A stretch of DNA of 64,000 nucleotides from Mugil cephalus. Taxonomy: Eukaryota; Chordata; Actinopteri; Mugiliformes; Mugilidae. The translations under genes and the position numbers were made by a program. The stretch is from NCBI RefSeq assembly GCF_022458985.1, contig NC_061779.1, positions 11,916,501 through 11,980,500 of the forward strand. Reading direction: 5' to 3'. This document shows positions 14,101-26,273 of the stretch, in pieces (the first letter of the stretch is position 1; each line of letters begins with the position of its first letter). A model generated the notes under the pieces. It had not been told where the DNA came from. It saw only the letters and a list, made by a program, of their open reading frames with translations, and made no database searches.

Positions 14101-15442
14101 TGGGGCTCTCTAAAAGCTCTTTTCAGAAATTGTGAAAATAAATAGTAATAGCATACTATTCTATTTTTGGATTAGCATTTCTTTACTATAATTCTGCCGT
14201 TTACTTTCCACTGGCCTACAAATGTTTTCTCCTGGGGTTTGAGGTCAGCTTACATAACAGGTTATTTTTTAACAGAGAGGCCACTTTTAGTCTGACATTA
14301 TACAATGGTGTGTGATGAGATGCTCTGGGGGAACTTTAGAGTGGCATCTCTGTGGCATATCTATTGATGTACAGCCAAATGTAAGGATGACAGATCCCAC
14401 ACAACTTGCAATAACCGAACAATAAAACAGGTTGTGTCCCAGGGTGCTTTCAGGCAAAGACTCAAGTTCTTACAATATCAGCTTTGTTCAGGCTCACTCA
14501 AGAGCATGATGAGACAGAGCCTGCCGACTGGATACAAGGACATGCATCTGTCACCATCTCCACAAATCAGACCCCTGCTGGCGCGGAGGCACACACCAGA
14601 GTCTTTGCTCTGACCACCATCACTCAGGGAGGATCAGGTTTTGACAAAGGTACAGTCATTACAACATGAGGTGGCGGAGGACATGGAGTCCTTCCCCTCT
14701 TGAGTCACACATTGTCTGCAGATGAGTGTCTCCTATGTATTACTGAAACACAAAAGAACATTAAATATGAAATTGAAGTTGTATAACGTCGGATTCCTAA
14801 TCTATTTGCGAGAGTACATGAGGTTTATTTTTAGTAAAGCATTACTGTTGATGCTGTTACTGTTAAAAGCATTGAGGGACCCGAGTAATATGTTTAATAT
14901 CTGAGATTATTGATAATGGTTTGTGACTTGAAATGAGTGAAGGGGGTACAGTCTACCTTGGTTCCCAGCTGCACTTTGACGTCCACCCTCTGTTTCTTCT
15001 GCTCCAGGATGCTCAGCAGGTACTCCTGAAACACGCCTATTCTGGTGAAGAAATGGTCGTCGTGCCAGCAGCCCTCCATGTTATCAAAGTCCACTCCGAG
15101 TCCCAGCAGAAACTTAACGCTGCGGGGATCCAGGGCGATCTGCTGGGGCCGGCAGAGCAGGGCGGTCCGGTACCGCTCATCCAGCACGGTCAGTTTCAGC
15201 ACCTTCCCCGAGCGGACAGCGACCAGGGCGGCCGTCAGTCCCACGGGTCCCGAACCCACGATGAGCACCGAGATCCTGGCGCGCCACTGTCTGAAGCCGT
15301 CCAGGCTCACTTTCACCACGACATACAGGGCCACCGCCACCAAAGTGCTCAGAGCAGTGTCGTAGGCGAGAGCGCGGTACTTTTCGTCCGCGTCTTCCCC
15401 GATGTCACCAACTCCAGTATTTTCTGCTTGCAACCCGTCCAT
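8117..15442 (-). CDS. Membrane-anchored FAD-dependent monooxygenase-like protein
   Basis: Five exons, 5' to 3': 15442-14957, 12570-12403, 10508-10299, 8962-8749, 8295-8117. Phases agree throughout and give 418 aa. The start ATG has G at -3 and G at +4. Residues about 29-46 form a hydrophobic segment (ALSTLVAVALYVVVKVSL), so the protein is probably anchored by its N-terminus. Next comes a Rossmann FAD-binding GxGxxG motif (VGSGPVGLTAALVAVRSG, about 61-78). Exon 2 carries the DG motif of class A flavoprotein monooxygenases (VVADGSCGDS). The last two exons carry a counterpart of the usual C-terminal GD...GxGxN region (IEGDNV... then CGVNLGLRGLESM), though the normal GDAAH-type core is replaced by GDNVA. 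The fold is that of the p-hydroxybenzoate hydroxylase/UbiH/kynurenine monooxygenase superfamily. I do not recognise the ortholog, and substrate and activity are unknown. Intron 2 holds a Tc1-like remnant. Confidence 0.85.
10679..11056 (-). mobile_element. Tc1-like DNA transposon remnant in intron 2 of the FAD gene
   Basis: Most complete of the local copies. It begins with a decayed terminal region and the block TCTCCCTTGTGCCTCCTAAA, runs through antisense transposase C-terminal sequence, keeps a central piece (ACATCCACAATAATCCCAGG followed by TTTCCCAGCAGAACAT), then ends in TTAATGTTGCGGCTGATCGT, the opposite terminal repeat. The N-terminal half of the transposase is absent. It has the same orientation as the host gene's coding strand and is inert. 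Confidence 0.75.
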
Positions 15443-15668
15443 ACCGCCGGGGGAAATTTATGGGGCTACTGTCTACCAGACGGTACGAGGAGCGGTATCC
15501 TCTTTGGTTAAGTCGCCGATCGTCCCTTCATCACGTCTGCATTCATGGTAAGAGAAAAGCGGGGCTCTTCATCCGTGCACGCAGCCAGACCAGCTGCGAT
15601 TTGCCATACGCGTCCTCTCCGCGCCCTACGCTGCAAGTTGAGTCGCTGCAGCATGCTCGACTCCCTCT

Positions 15669-15688
15669 GCCTCTCTCTCTCTCTCTCT
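15669..15688. repeat. CT microsatellite
   Basis: (CT)n tract about 230 bp upstream of the start codon of the FAD gene. Confidence 0.8.
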
Positions 15689-16109
15689 GGTCTGGAGTAA
15701 GGTGCGCGCCCAAGCAGCAACAGCACAAAATTGGCAGTTTAAAACACAGCAGTCCACGTGTAATTATTTTTATATATAAATCCATCACACTTCTGAAGGT
15801 GCCAGTGTTCATGAAGCCCCCACTCAAAATCCAGTAGGTGACAGCAAACTGCGGAGGCTGGACTGTGTGGTTAGGTTTTACTCTGTGAGAAACTATTGAT
15901 TTACTGTTGCTAAATCAAGAGAGGTCGATTTCTCCCTCTCGCTCTCCCTCTCCCTCCCTCTCTCTCACTCACATACACACAGGAGGTTTTTATCCTCAAA
16001 ACATTGTTTGGCTCCACAACAAGATACCATCCATCTTTAATATTTCATGAAAAAATATTACAAGAGGACAAATGAACTAAATAGACGAGCAAGGATAAAA
16101 ATGCTGTAA

Positions 16110-16720
16110 AGTGAGTGCAATTTAGATTAATTCAGATTCAGATTAATCACAGGGTTGCTGTGGATTAATTTTGATTAATTGCGATTAAAAAGAGTCATTT
16201 TTAATCTACGTGCGTGCATTTTGCATGTACTTTTATTACACACATTCAACAGTTTCAATAAAACAACTTGAAACAACTTAACAACCTTTTGCCTCTTTTT
16301 ATTTATCCAAATTAATGTGGCCCTGTTCCTCCTATTTCAGCAGCCACTAAGACAAACCAGCTTGACAATGTTCGAGAGGAGAACTAACCACTTCTTATTT
16401 ACAGTGTAGCCTGCAACTGAGGACAGTATCTCACACTGAACAGTGGTTGCAGGAGTGGCCAGATATTTGCAAGCCAGAATTGCCAGCTTGTCTTTGTCTC
16501 AAGATGGGAAGAGCCAAAGTGCTAGCAGAACCCCAGACTAATGTATGCTTTGTGTCCTTTACTGGAAGTTCTTCGGGGGAAACAAAACTCCTTCCTGCAG
16601 AGTGTGCATAATATTTTATCAGTTTGTTCCGTTGTCATTCTGGGTTAACTTCGTTAAAAATTTTAATCGGATAAATCATGATGATGGATTAATCCGCGTT
16701 AGTTTTGACAGCCCTAAAAT
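16110..16720. mobile_element. MITE-like non-autonomous DNA element
   Basis: The ends are imperfect inverted repeats rich in GATTAAT: the left part has GATTAATTTTGATTAATTGC and the right part AATTTTAATCGGATAAATCA followed by GGATTAATCCGCG and TTTTGACAGCCCTA. The TGACAGCCCTA terminus (TAGGGCTGTCA on the other strand) is a common end of fish non-autonomous elements, probably hAT-like. The interior has no credible open frame. Exact boundaries and target-site duplication were not resolved. Confidence 0.6.
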
Positions 16721-16786
16721 AAATACATGTGTAACTGTAGAGATATTGCACCGGATATATAGATGTTAGCCATAAGAAGGAAGGCT

Positions 16787-17015
16787 ATTGCACATCAAAC
16801 AGAGTCCGTGCACCTGGACCATATTGGGTGTCAGTGTTTGTGAGTCTAACAGCTTCTGGGAAGAGTCTGTTTCTGTGTCTGTTGGTTCTGGAGCTGAAGC
16901 TGCGCTGCCTTCCTCCTGAGGGGAGGGGGGTGTAAATAAGACCATGAGAGGGACGGGAAGAGCCTTTCACAATCCCGGCTGCCTGCCATGTCCTCAGTTG
17001 CAGGAAAGCTGCAGC
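16787..17015. repeat. Probable dispersed repeat fragment, family uncertain
   Basis: Text such as CAGCTTCTGGGAAGAGTCTG followed by TGTTGGTTCTGGAGCTGAAG resembles a repeat common in fish genomes (possibly a LINE fragment). Only one copy lies in this window, so the call rests on memory. Confidence 0.35.
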
Positions 17016-20000
17016 CTGTGTGCATTGACAAATATTAATAAATGATGAGAGGCTACTTAGTGAGTCTTAAGTTGCTGGCGAACCGGTTAAAACTCTACTA
17101 CAAAGCCCATCTCCTTGCAGGAGGCTTCACATCCTCTCTAATCTCTGCTGCGTCTGACTGTGTCTGTGTGTATTTTAGTTAAACAGCCCTGTTGATCAGT
17201 CTTCATCTAATGCCACAAGCCTTTACTTTCAGCTTTAGTTTGCTTTCCCTTCCTCTCATCTCCTCTCTGAACTGAAGATGTAAGACATCTCACCATGGAG
17301 ATGGCTGCTCAGTGGCCAATTTACTTGAAAAGATTAATTTCTGTGGCACTCTCTCCTGAAAATTGATGGTTTTTGGCAAACTGACAGTAGCAGAACTGAA
17401 ATGATGATACAGCTTCACTGTGGCAGACAAGAGACCAGTCCAGTCCAGGGTGGCATCGGATCCCTTCATAGAAACCTGATGATGAAGGTAAGGAGATAAA
17501 TCTGACTGACAGAAAGCGTCATTGTTCTCCCACTGAAATCCCGCATCACATCCTCTCCACTGCCACATCTCAATGACTCCTATTCATCACATTCATCATA
17601 TCATTTTAATTAATGCTATGACCCTTAAGCCCCATGTGACCCCCGCTAATAAAACGAACACAGTGAATGCTGATAACATCAATTTACCTGAATGACTCTG
17701 GATATGAGCCAAAGCCCTAATGGTGGATTGACAGGGGTATTTGTCTCTAAAACAAACGTGAATAAAACCTTTTATACTGACAACGATCCGGGGAGAAAGA
17801 GAGGGGATAAAGACAAAAGACAAAGACACACGTAGAGACATATTGCTGTGACACACTATACCTTCACCGGTAATTGGTTTCCACCTCTACTCAGGTGCCT
17901 GGCAACGATCAGGCGGTCCAGCCAGTCCAGATGAAAAGAGAAATGAAGCTCTAATTACAGTTAAAACCTGCACGCTGGCAGGCAACCACAGCCGTAGCAT
18001 TACCAGGGAGATGAATGGAGAGTGGTCACCCAGAAACGAAACTTGGCTAAGACATTATAAAATGCACAGTGTTCCATGAGCACTGAACATTAGCCATATT
18101 TCACACAGCTAAAGAACTTTAGTGACACAATTCGCCAATCATCTGGAAAACAACTGGGCATCAAAACAACATTTTTCTCTTGCTTTGATTTCTACATTGG
18201 CATGCTAATATATGCAGTTACACAGGGGCGGTGGAGATAATCTTTCCGCAAAGCCTGGGGGATTTGAACATGTTAATGGTGCTGAGTGGATCCCTCACAC
18301 GTCCCACTCTGACAACAGTACTGGGCCTTAACAAAAGGAGCACGGAGAGCGGCACTTCATCTGCTTTCCCACATCTTGTGGCCAGTAATAGGGCCGTGCG
18401 GTCATTAGACAAAAATGAGTTATTCGCCCACATAATGAATACAAACCCTCATTGTTGTCAGGGAGTTCACACAGTATTAAGTCAGCACTTCCCCACGCAG
18501 GGTCACGACTGGGAGAATGGGATGAGGTCACCTTTCAGCTCGCAGTCTTTTGAAACATATTTTAATGGCTTCGTTGTCGAGAGGAAATGAGAAGGACGTT
18601 TGACAAAGAGACCGAGGGTGTCAGATAAACAGTGCACACACTTCATCAGTGTTGGGAACAGGAGGTCCAACATGTAGGTATAGATTTTTAGTCGTCGTAT
18701 TAGTGGTTAAATATTCTTTAATAACTCCAAACTTATAAAACCCTACTGATATGCACACATATACTCACCTATAAATTACTGTTTAAAATCTAACACCTTC
18801 ATCATGTGGTTTTCTCCTCAGTAAGCAATTTCTTCATATGCTGAACAGCCTTTCTGCGCAATTTGTCCCCCACTGCGCTCGTTTTTCAGGCCCGGCATGC
18901 AACCCCTACTGCCCACTGTGTCAGCATGTGTTTTGGACTTTCCAATTTGACATTTGTTTGAGTAACATTGTGTTTTTCACCAAACAGCACACCATGTTGT
19001 TTTTCTAAATATTTCAGTATGACGTAGCTCAGTAATTTAATCTGTTTTTCCTTCAGTTTGAACAATCATTTTGGATTTATTTTTTTATTTTGTTCTCTCC
19101 TAAAATGAATTATTCGCCCTGCTGGCTGGAAGTTAACAGAACTCACACAAACCCCGAGGTCTGATAAGAAAACAATGAGGCCTCTTGTTAACTTTACAGT
19201 GAACTGCAAACATACCATCATTTCAAGGCCTTGGCTAACATCAGCGCTGACAGTGACGCATCAGAGTAGACTGGAGAAAAGTCTAAATATTTAGCTTGAT
19301 CTAGCTCAAGGGTGAGATAACAGACTCCGCAGATGGATAAATGCGAAGGCTTGAGCTTGTTTCTTCATGCTAAATGCTTCTCTCCAGCGCAGCCGTTCAC
19401 AGGGACGCATTCCTCCTCGCTGTGGGTTAGACGTGGGTTCTCAGTGTGGTGAAGTTGAGAGGAAAATCCAGCTTAGCTCACAGAATCTATGCTGCCAACT
19501 GTCAGCCTGCCCAGCCTTTCAGCTGTAAACGGTGACGTGCTCGGAGCTGACAGAGCGAAGCGGTGCTGACGTGAGTTCAGGCAGCTAAGAACATACTATC
19601 ACCACAAGGAGTAGATCAGATCGCCATGGTTACTTGGTGTTATAAGGTCAGTGCATGACGCTGGATGCAACGGGTCTCGGAAACCATCCGGTAGTTTTGC
19701 CATCTGCATTCAGTGATTACAATTTTAGTTTTTGCCTAAATATGTTGGATTGCTGTCCAGTCTCGCACATAAGGACACTGGCTCTTTAATATCCTCCTTA
19801 TCTATTTATATCTGACTTCTTGAATCCTTGCAGTATCACGGTGGGCAATAAAAAGCATTTCCTCAAGCATGCTATGGTGCTGTTTCCTTTATTAGAGAAG
19901 CTTGTTATATGCACACACAACATTGAAGCAACAAACTAAAAGTGACCAAAAATAAACGCATTTAGCAGTCCAGCTGTTAAGCAGGAAATAAATCCAAACT

Positions 20001-20707
20001 ACAGATCAAAACTGGTCTTGAAACAGGACGTTTATGTTTCACAATAAAAAAAACAACAAAGAATCCTGACAGCTGGTAAAACAAAACTACAAACCATTTC
20101 CTAGTCCAGCTGGTGCGCTGACTGATTGATTGGGTTCATTATCTACTGAAAACATGCAGTTCAAAATCAGTCTGCATGGGTTTTAGTATGTCAATAATAT
20201 GTGACATCTCCTGTGTAATAAAACTTACACGTCTCCCTCTTTCCTTGCCAAATTGCATTCTCCTTGCTACACCATTAAAAAGCTCTCTGAAAAAGTTATG
20301 TAAGCCAATATTAAAGGAATATCTTTTTATAGAAAGCAAAACTCCTCAATCTTTAATATGTCCTGCAGCTTGGAGCATCCATAGACGCTCAGATCACCTG
20401 AAGACTGGTGACTATTAATAGCATGACAGCTTTTCCCAGCAGAACCCTGGTGAGACTTGATAGTTACCGAGCGCTCCCCAGTTAAATCTGAGACACTTGT
20501 ATGAAACTTATGAGTTGGCATCACTTCGGCTATTCACACAGGGCTTACTCACCCTACCCGGTTCAATTATGCATTTTCTTGAACTAATCCCTTAAGAAAT
20601 CACATGGAATCTAAGGCCCTTAGTTTAGAAGATCCAGAAAATGTTCTGCCACAACCACAATTACAGAAAACATAATTGAGCTGCAGGTAAAATCAAATTT
20701 TACAAGA

Positions 20708-23700
20708 TTAAAGAGCATTGTACTCCACACACTTTGATGGGACAGTTGTGAAGTGTTTCTGGCAGATGGTCATTAGTCTCTTCAGTCCCTGTAGAGAGAA
20801 AAATAAAATAAATAAAACGTAGGTTTATATTTAATTGTTCATTTTTGATTTGCTTAGACACAAACCAAACGTTTGCACAGATTAATATTAGTACATAATA
20901 TATAACATTATATGAATGTGTGATGTTTACATTGTGGAGATAAAGCACATAGTTGAAATCAAAATGACTGATCCCTGCAGAGTATGGTAACATTTTATAA
21001 TTAAATGTATCATTAAATGTTTTCTGATTATCTAGAATTGCAGAGATAATTTGTCAGTGAACAAGGGACAACGTAAACATATAACCAGTCATTTTACAGA
21101 AGCAATACCTATTAGGTAGTGATTGATAGTCTCACCTGAATGTATTTTCTCTGGGTCTCGTCATTGAGGACGTGGGCCACGTGTTTGGAGAAGATTTTCT
21201 CTCGTCCGGTACGGGCGTGGATACCGACCATAGTCACACCAATAGGCCAGGGAGCGTTACCAATGGCCATCTGTAGATAAGCATCATTCGCCTGAAAGAA
21301 AGTGCGCACACTTATTGAAACGTGTTTCATTAAACCTGCACAGATTAAAGGGGCCACACGATATTACCATACCTTGACATATTCCCTCTCCAACATGAAC
21401 TTAATGATGTCTGTGATCGACTCTTTGATGTCAGCCGGTAAACTCTGAAAGAGATGATAATGAAATAAGCCCACGCTGTCGTGAAACACATGCTGCAGCT
21501 TGTTTGGCGTCCTCCACAAACGTTACCTTCTTCCTGAGCTTCCTAAAGAGAGGCTTGAGGTAAGACTCGGTCTGTGAATGCGTTGCACTGGCCAGCTTTC
21601 CCTGAACACTGCGCTTCACGTGGTCCTCTCTGCTGTTCAGATCCTTGGCCCAAACGCCAAGGAGAAACTAGAATCACAAAGGAAAACACGGCTTTTGAGA
21701 AAATGCCTCCAAGACTTGGGACAAACACTAATCAGATTAGGATTATTTGTTGTTGACATGTGGCATTCAGATACATCACTAGAAACATAATCCCTTGATA
21801 TTTAATTCTTCATCAATTTAACAATGGTTCATTACATGATGCAAGACTGTTAAAGAATAAAGAACGCCACGAATAGCAGTCACGTTAGCAGTGTAGACAT
21901 TTTGATCCAACAGCACCCTCTAGATCAAAGGTGGGGTATGGTTTTCTTGCCTTACCCTCAAAAATTTGTGGATAATGTCCTGGTCTCCATCGTCGTCCCC
22001 TGTACCCAACTTTTCTCCAAGAGCCTTGGGGATAAGTTCAATGTTAGGACATAAACATCAACCACCAGCTCAAAAGAAAAACATAAAAATGTTGAACCTC
22101 TGTGATGCCAGTAAGATTCTAAATAACTGTTTATTAAACACCTATGTCGAAATCACACTAACCTTCTCCAAAGCTTGATCTGACAATAACATTGTTTAAT
22201 ATTTGGGTAACCTGCTTCTTCCCTAGCACCACTCCACAGTGTGCTGTACCTCAAGTTCTTCTATGGTGGTGTTTTCTTCGTGCACTTTCAGGTCATGCTG
22301 TGTGTCCACTTCCCCCGGCTCTGTTCCTCCAACTATCTCATTCAGGTACTGCTGGTCGATTTTGTCCATGGCTGCTTTCAGGTCGTTCCTCAGACCCTGG
22401 ACACATAGACGCAGCGGCAAATATTATGACCAAAACTTCTAACAGGCCATAACTTCAACGTTTTGTCGCTCAGCAACGTGAGACTGTGTCGTTAAAGAAA
22501 AACTCGGCTTCACCATTTCAGAGTTTATGTAGAGGCCTTTTGAACAAAACATGATAAATCTGCAAGGCGAAAGGTCAACTGACAGAAATGTAATGCAGTA
22601 GTGACTTGAAATTTTCCAGAGACTTCTTTCTGAACCTGGATGAAGACTCGCGCGGTCCTACCTTGTTTACTTCTGGTGTCAGAATCTCAATTTTCCTGAG
22701 TCTCTGGAAGGCATCATAATCAGACTCTCCAAACAATCGGATTGGTTCCCCTCGTTCTCGAAGCCGTCGAATAACCTACACAAACAGGGCAACGCGAAAG
22801 ACACATTTAACATGTAATATGAGACAAGAAATCACTGCTCAGTGTTATATCAAGACTCACCTCCTGTCGTGACAGAGTCATTGGCAGCTTCTCTTCGGTT
22901 AACTCCATTTCTAACACTGGGTTAGCTGCGGTGGATGGTTCGTCTTCCTCATTCTTATCAATCTTCAGGACAACATGGAGGGAACAGAAATATGCTGACA
23001 TTACTGGAGGGATGCGGAGGCTCAAATCACTAATACAACTGAAATGTTTTCATGGGATGAAACCTTGTTACTGAAGAAGATGTGTCACTAAAATGAACAT
23101 ACACTCACATCTTTATCTTACTTGAAATTCTTCTATAAAGACAAACCACTGATTGTTACATTCATAACCTAACTTTCATTTTAGTGGAATTTGATCGGTG
23201 GCTGTGGCACCTAAAGCCTCATCACATGTCAGAAACAAATTCAGTTCAATTAAATTATAGTACTGGGTCATGCTTTCATGGGCACATGCATCCCGAAACT
23301 CTTAGATTGTGGTTTGACAAGCACAATCTAAAAGAACAATCAGGAAATGGTGACAAAACGCCTTCCAAGCAAACAATGGCTCTGGCTCAAATAAACATAT
23401 TATACTAGATGTATACAAAGAGAATAGTTTAAATTTTGAGCTTCAAACAAAGCAAAACAGAACTCCATTCTCCATAGAGCAACTGTTAGAAGGCATTGCA
23501 AATTACTGACACAAAACCAGGGAATCCTTGTAGTTGGTCTTCATATTAAGACTTCTACCAAAAACAATTTGCAAAATAAGAAGCATAGCTTGATAACAAA
23601 AAATATTATTAACTTGGCTCAGTGTCCCATGCTGAAATCCACACTGCGGCTGTGTCCCACTTCGGCTTTGTGGCTTCCTTTCCTTGTTCCCATGCTCTCT

Positions 23701-26273
23701 GACAAGTAGTTATACAAATGTTCTGGCATTTATAACTTGGTGTGACACAGGTTTTGGCACATAGAAATAAACCGTTAAAACCATAAATCTTATAAATATT
23801 CAGAGACTACATCTGAATTTGAATAAATTCAAGCTTTGAAATACTTTTTTGTTCACATTTCACACTTATATGGAATTATTCAGTGAAATTAAACAGAATT
23901 ACATTTTTTTTTTTAGAAAAGCCTTGAAATGACTACATTTCTCAAGCACTGTACGCAGACGAGAATGGGTAAAAATTATTATTTTTGAAAGATGGACAGC
24001 CAATTCGTAAATGTTCACTGATGAAATTGATTCATCCAAGCATCTTGTGTGTGTGTATATATATATATATATAAAAAAAATCCAGTCGTCATGGGGTTAT
24101 TTCTAACAACCGTGCTGGAAAATAAAGTCGTCTCCACCATGTCATTCCTGCTTTCATCTTCACAAGCTTCAGTGAACTTTCAGAAAGGATGCGGAAGCTT
24201 TTGGGACACAGTGTGTTTTATCCTTTTATCATGCATCCTGTTCGCTACCTTCACTGTGCAAACCCATACCTGGCTCTCAGGAGTCTCTCTGTGAACCTAC
24301 AGATGCAGGCAGCAGAGGCAATTTGGGGGAAAAACAGCACAGTAAACACAGACACTAATGTTTACCTGAGAATAAAACCTGACCTTATTTCGTTTGTCGG
24401 TAAAATATTATACTTGTGTATTACATGAATATGTGAACACAGATTAAAAGGCAGATGTTTTAATGAAAAAGGATGCTGACTTCAACCTTATATCCACATC
24501 TTTTGAAGTAATCTTCTTGTTCCTTGCGTGCAAGATCAGACCTTTTGAAGAACCTTTTGGAGTCCTGGAAACAGAAAGATAATTAGCTTGTTTTATACTT
24601 TGAATCATGCTCTATGAGCATCACAATGATCATACTAGTGGGATGCTAAGGTAAGCAACACTCTCACAAAAGAAATTCCATGCTATTTTTTTCACCTTTC
24701 ATACAAAGTGGATTTAATAGTTTACCCAAGAAAATATTATATTGCGTATCCACGTGGTTCGCTCATTTTAGTGGGTAAGCGGAGATTAAACCATTAAAAT
24801 ACAGGTTAAGCAATTATTGGCACTGTCACTAAATCATTCCGGAGGATCAGCATTATACAAAGAGACATTTTTCATTATTTAAGCTGACCCGAATGAGATG
24901 CACAAAAACTCAAGTGAGTTTAAAGCATTGTTTTTCAGTGCACCAGAAAATACATCTTACAAAATGACTATGCAATTGAATAAATTGCCGCATAACTTCA
25001 TGAAGACACAAGTCAATGCATGAGACTACATTAGTATAGCTGGATATCTAATTAACTGCCAACTGACTGTATGCAAAAACACATTGCATCTAATATGATG
25101 TTATTTATTCAACAAATCTGAATTTATGCTCATGATTTATCAATTTGAACTTCATATTTCAGCCCTGATCAGTTCTGTTGTACCCGTTGTTGCGGTTGTT
25201 GTAACACAAACATACATTAGTTATCATTTTCTGTTGTTGTTTTAATCACAATGCATATAGTTTACTACTTCTGTTTTTCAGAGTGTTGCCATCATGCAGT
25301 CTTGGGGGTGAATCACAGTGTTCTCGAGGCAGAGAAAATGCACATTTAATTACGTGTCATAGTTTTAACTCTCCTATTATCCCATTCTCATCCTCTTTAA
25401 CTGCTTGTCATTGAAAGGGGGGCCAGAGCCTATCCCACCATATTTTGCTTCATATTTAATGGCTTTTCCTAATTTTATGGGGACTGTGACACAGACACTG
25501 GCTCTGATATAATATGTTATTACTCTTGATAATAGTTTTTCATAACAAACATTATATGTACATGTACTTGTAACACATGTAATGTGTAAATGATGTAAAG
25601 ACGCTTAAACACATATCTCCTTTCAATTTAATGTCAATTAGTGCGATTTTATGGCGATCTGCATATTATAGTCCAGTTATGGGTACGCTGGATGTGTAAG
25701 GGGTGGGGTAGGATGGGGGTTTTGTTTTATTTAAAGATTAAAGAGGTGTCTAAATAGTCAACAAACAGACAAAAAGTACCTAACGCATACTTTTTTTTTC
25801 TTTTTCTTTTTTTCTTAATACGTGGAATCGTTTTGGAAGATTAAATTGCTGGAGTCAAATTGACCCCCAAGGATAAAAATTGTTAGTAACATTGAAGGTA
25901 ATATTAATATTTCAGTTCATTGTTATATTTCCGTATTAACGTAACGTAACGTTACGTATGTGCTAGCTACCTGCATGCATTTTAATTACAAACCCCAAGT
26001 ACAAGTCTAAGTGTAACCCGATAATGTTAGATATATTTATGTTTTTTGAACGTAGGTCAGTACAGTACCACTAAATCTACCAAAACCAAGCAGTAAAAAG
26101 AAAATGAACGCTGACTGACTGTTACCAGCTAAACTATTAAACATGGAAGCCACACGGCTAGCTTACTGAGCTAACAAAAACAACAAGCAACTGCATCAGA
26201 TACTCACGTCAACGAGCTGTTTTTCCTCGAGGAGTTTCCTCTTCCTTGCGATTTCAGCTTTAATTATATCCAT
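20708..26273 (-). CDS. prpf18: Pre-mRNA-splicing factor 18
   Basis: Ten exons, 5' to 3': 26273-26208, 24564-24487, 22962-22861, 22775-22662, 22396-22250, 22024-21956, 21667-21527, 21444-21373, 21291-21136, 20788-20708. Every exon is a whole number of codons (all introns phase 0), giving 341 aa against 342 in human. The start [20 protein letters not shown] matches the family N-terminus. Residues about 83-104 cover the SFM (splicing factor motif) region ([20 protein letters not shown]). The C-terminal Prp18 domain spans about residues 190-341 and includes the highly conserved loop [20 protein letters not shown]. Prp18 is a nuclear U5-associated protein that acts with Slu7 in the second transesterification step of splicing. 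It is transcribed divergently from bend7 and shares a 1.4 kb intergenic region with it. Identification is near certain. Confidence 0.97.
24046..24074. repeat. GT/TA microsatellite in prpf18 intron 2
   Basis: (GT)n followed by (AT)n, read directly. Confidence 0.75.

Larger units (their letters stand above)
15443..20707. other. Intergenic region between the FAD gene promoter and the prpf18 3' end
   Basis: No coding exon seen. It contains the 5' flank of the FAD gene with (CT)n at 15669-15688 and a pyrimidine tract at 15930-15970, a MITE-like element (16110-16720), a second probable repeat (16787-17015), and single-copy AT-rich DNA with TAAT-core motifs at about 17.58-17.64 kb. The prpf18 3' UTR lies at its right end; a TTTATT at 19888-19893 is one possible minus-strand poly(A) signal. 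Confidence 0.6.

Noticed and set aside
14933-15511. Long plus-strand frame opposite exon 1 of the FAD gene
   Set aside because: It mirrors a GC-rich coding exon; the minus strand has the FAD motifs and consistent splice sites.
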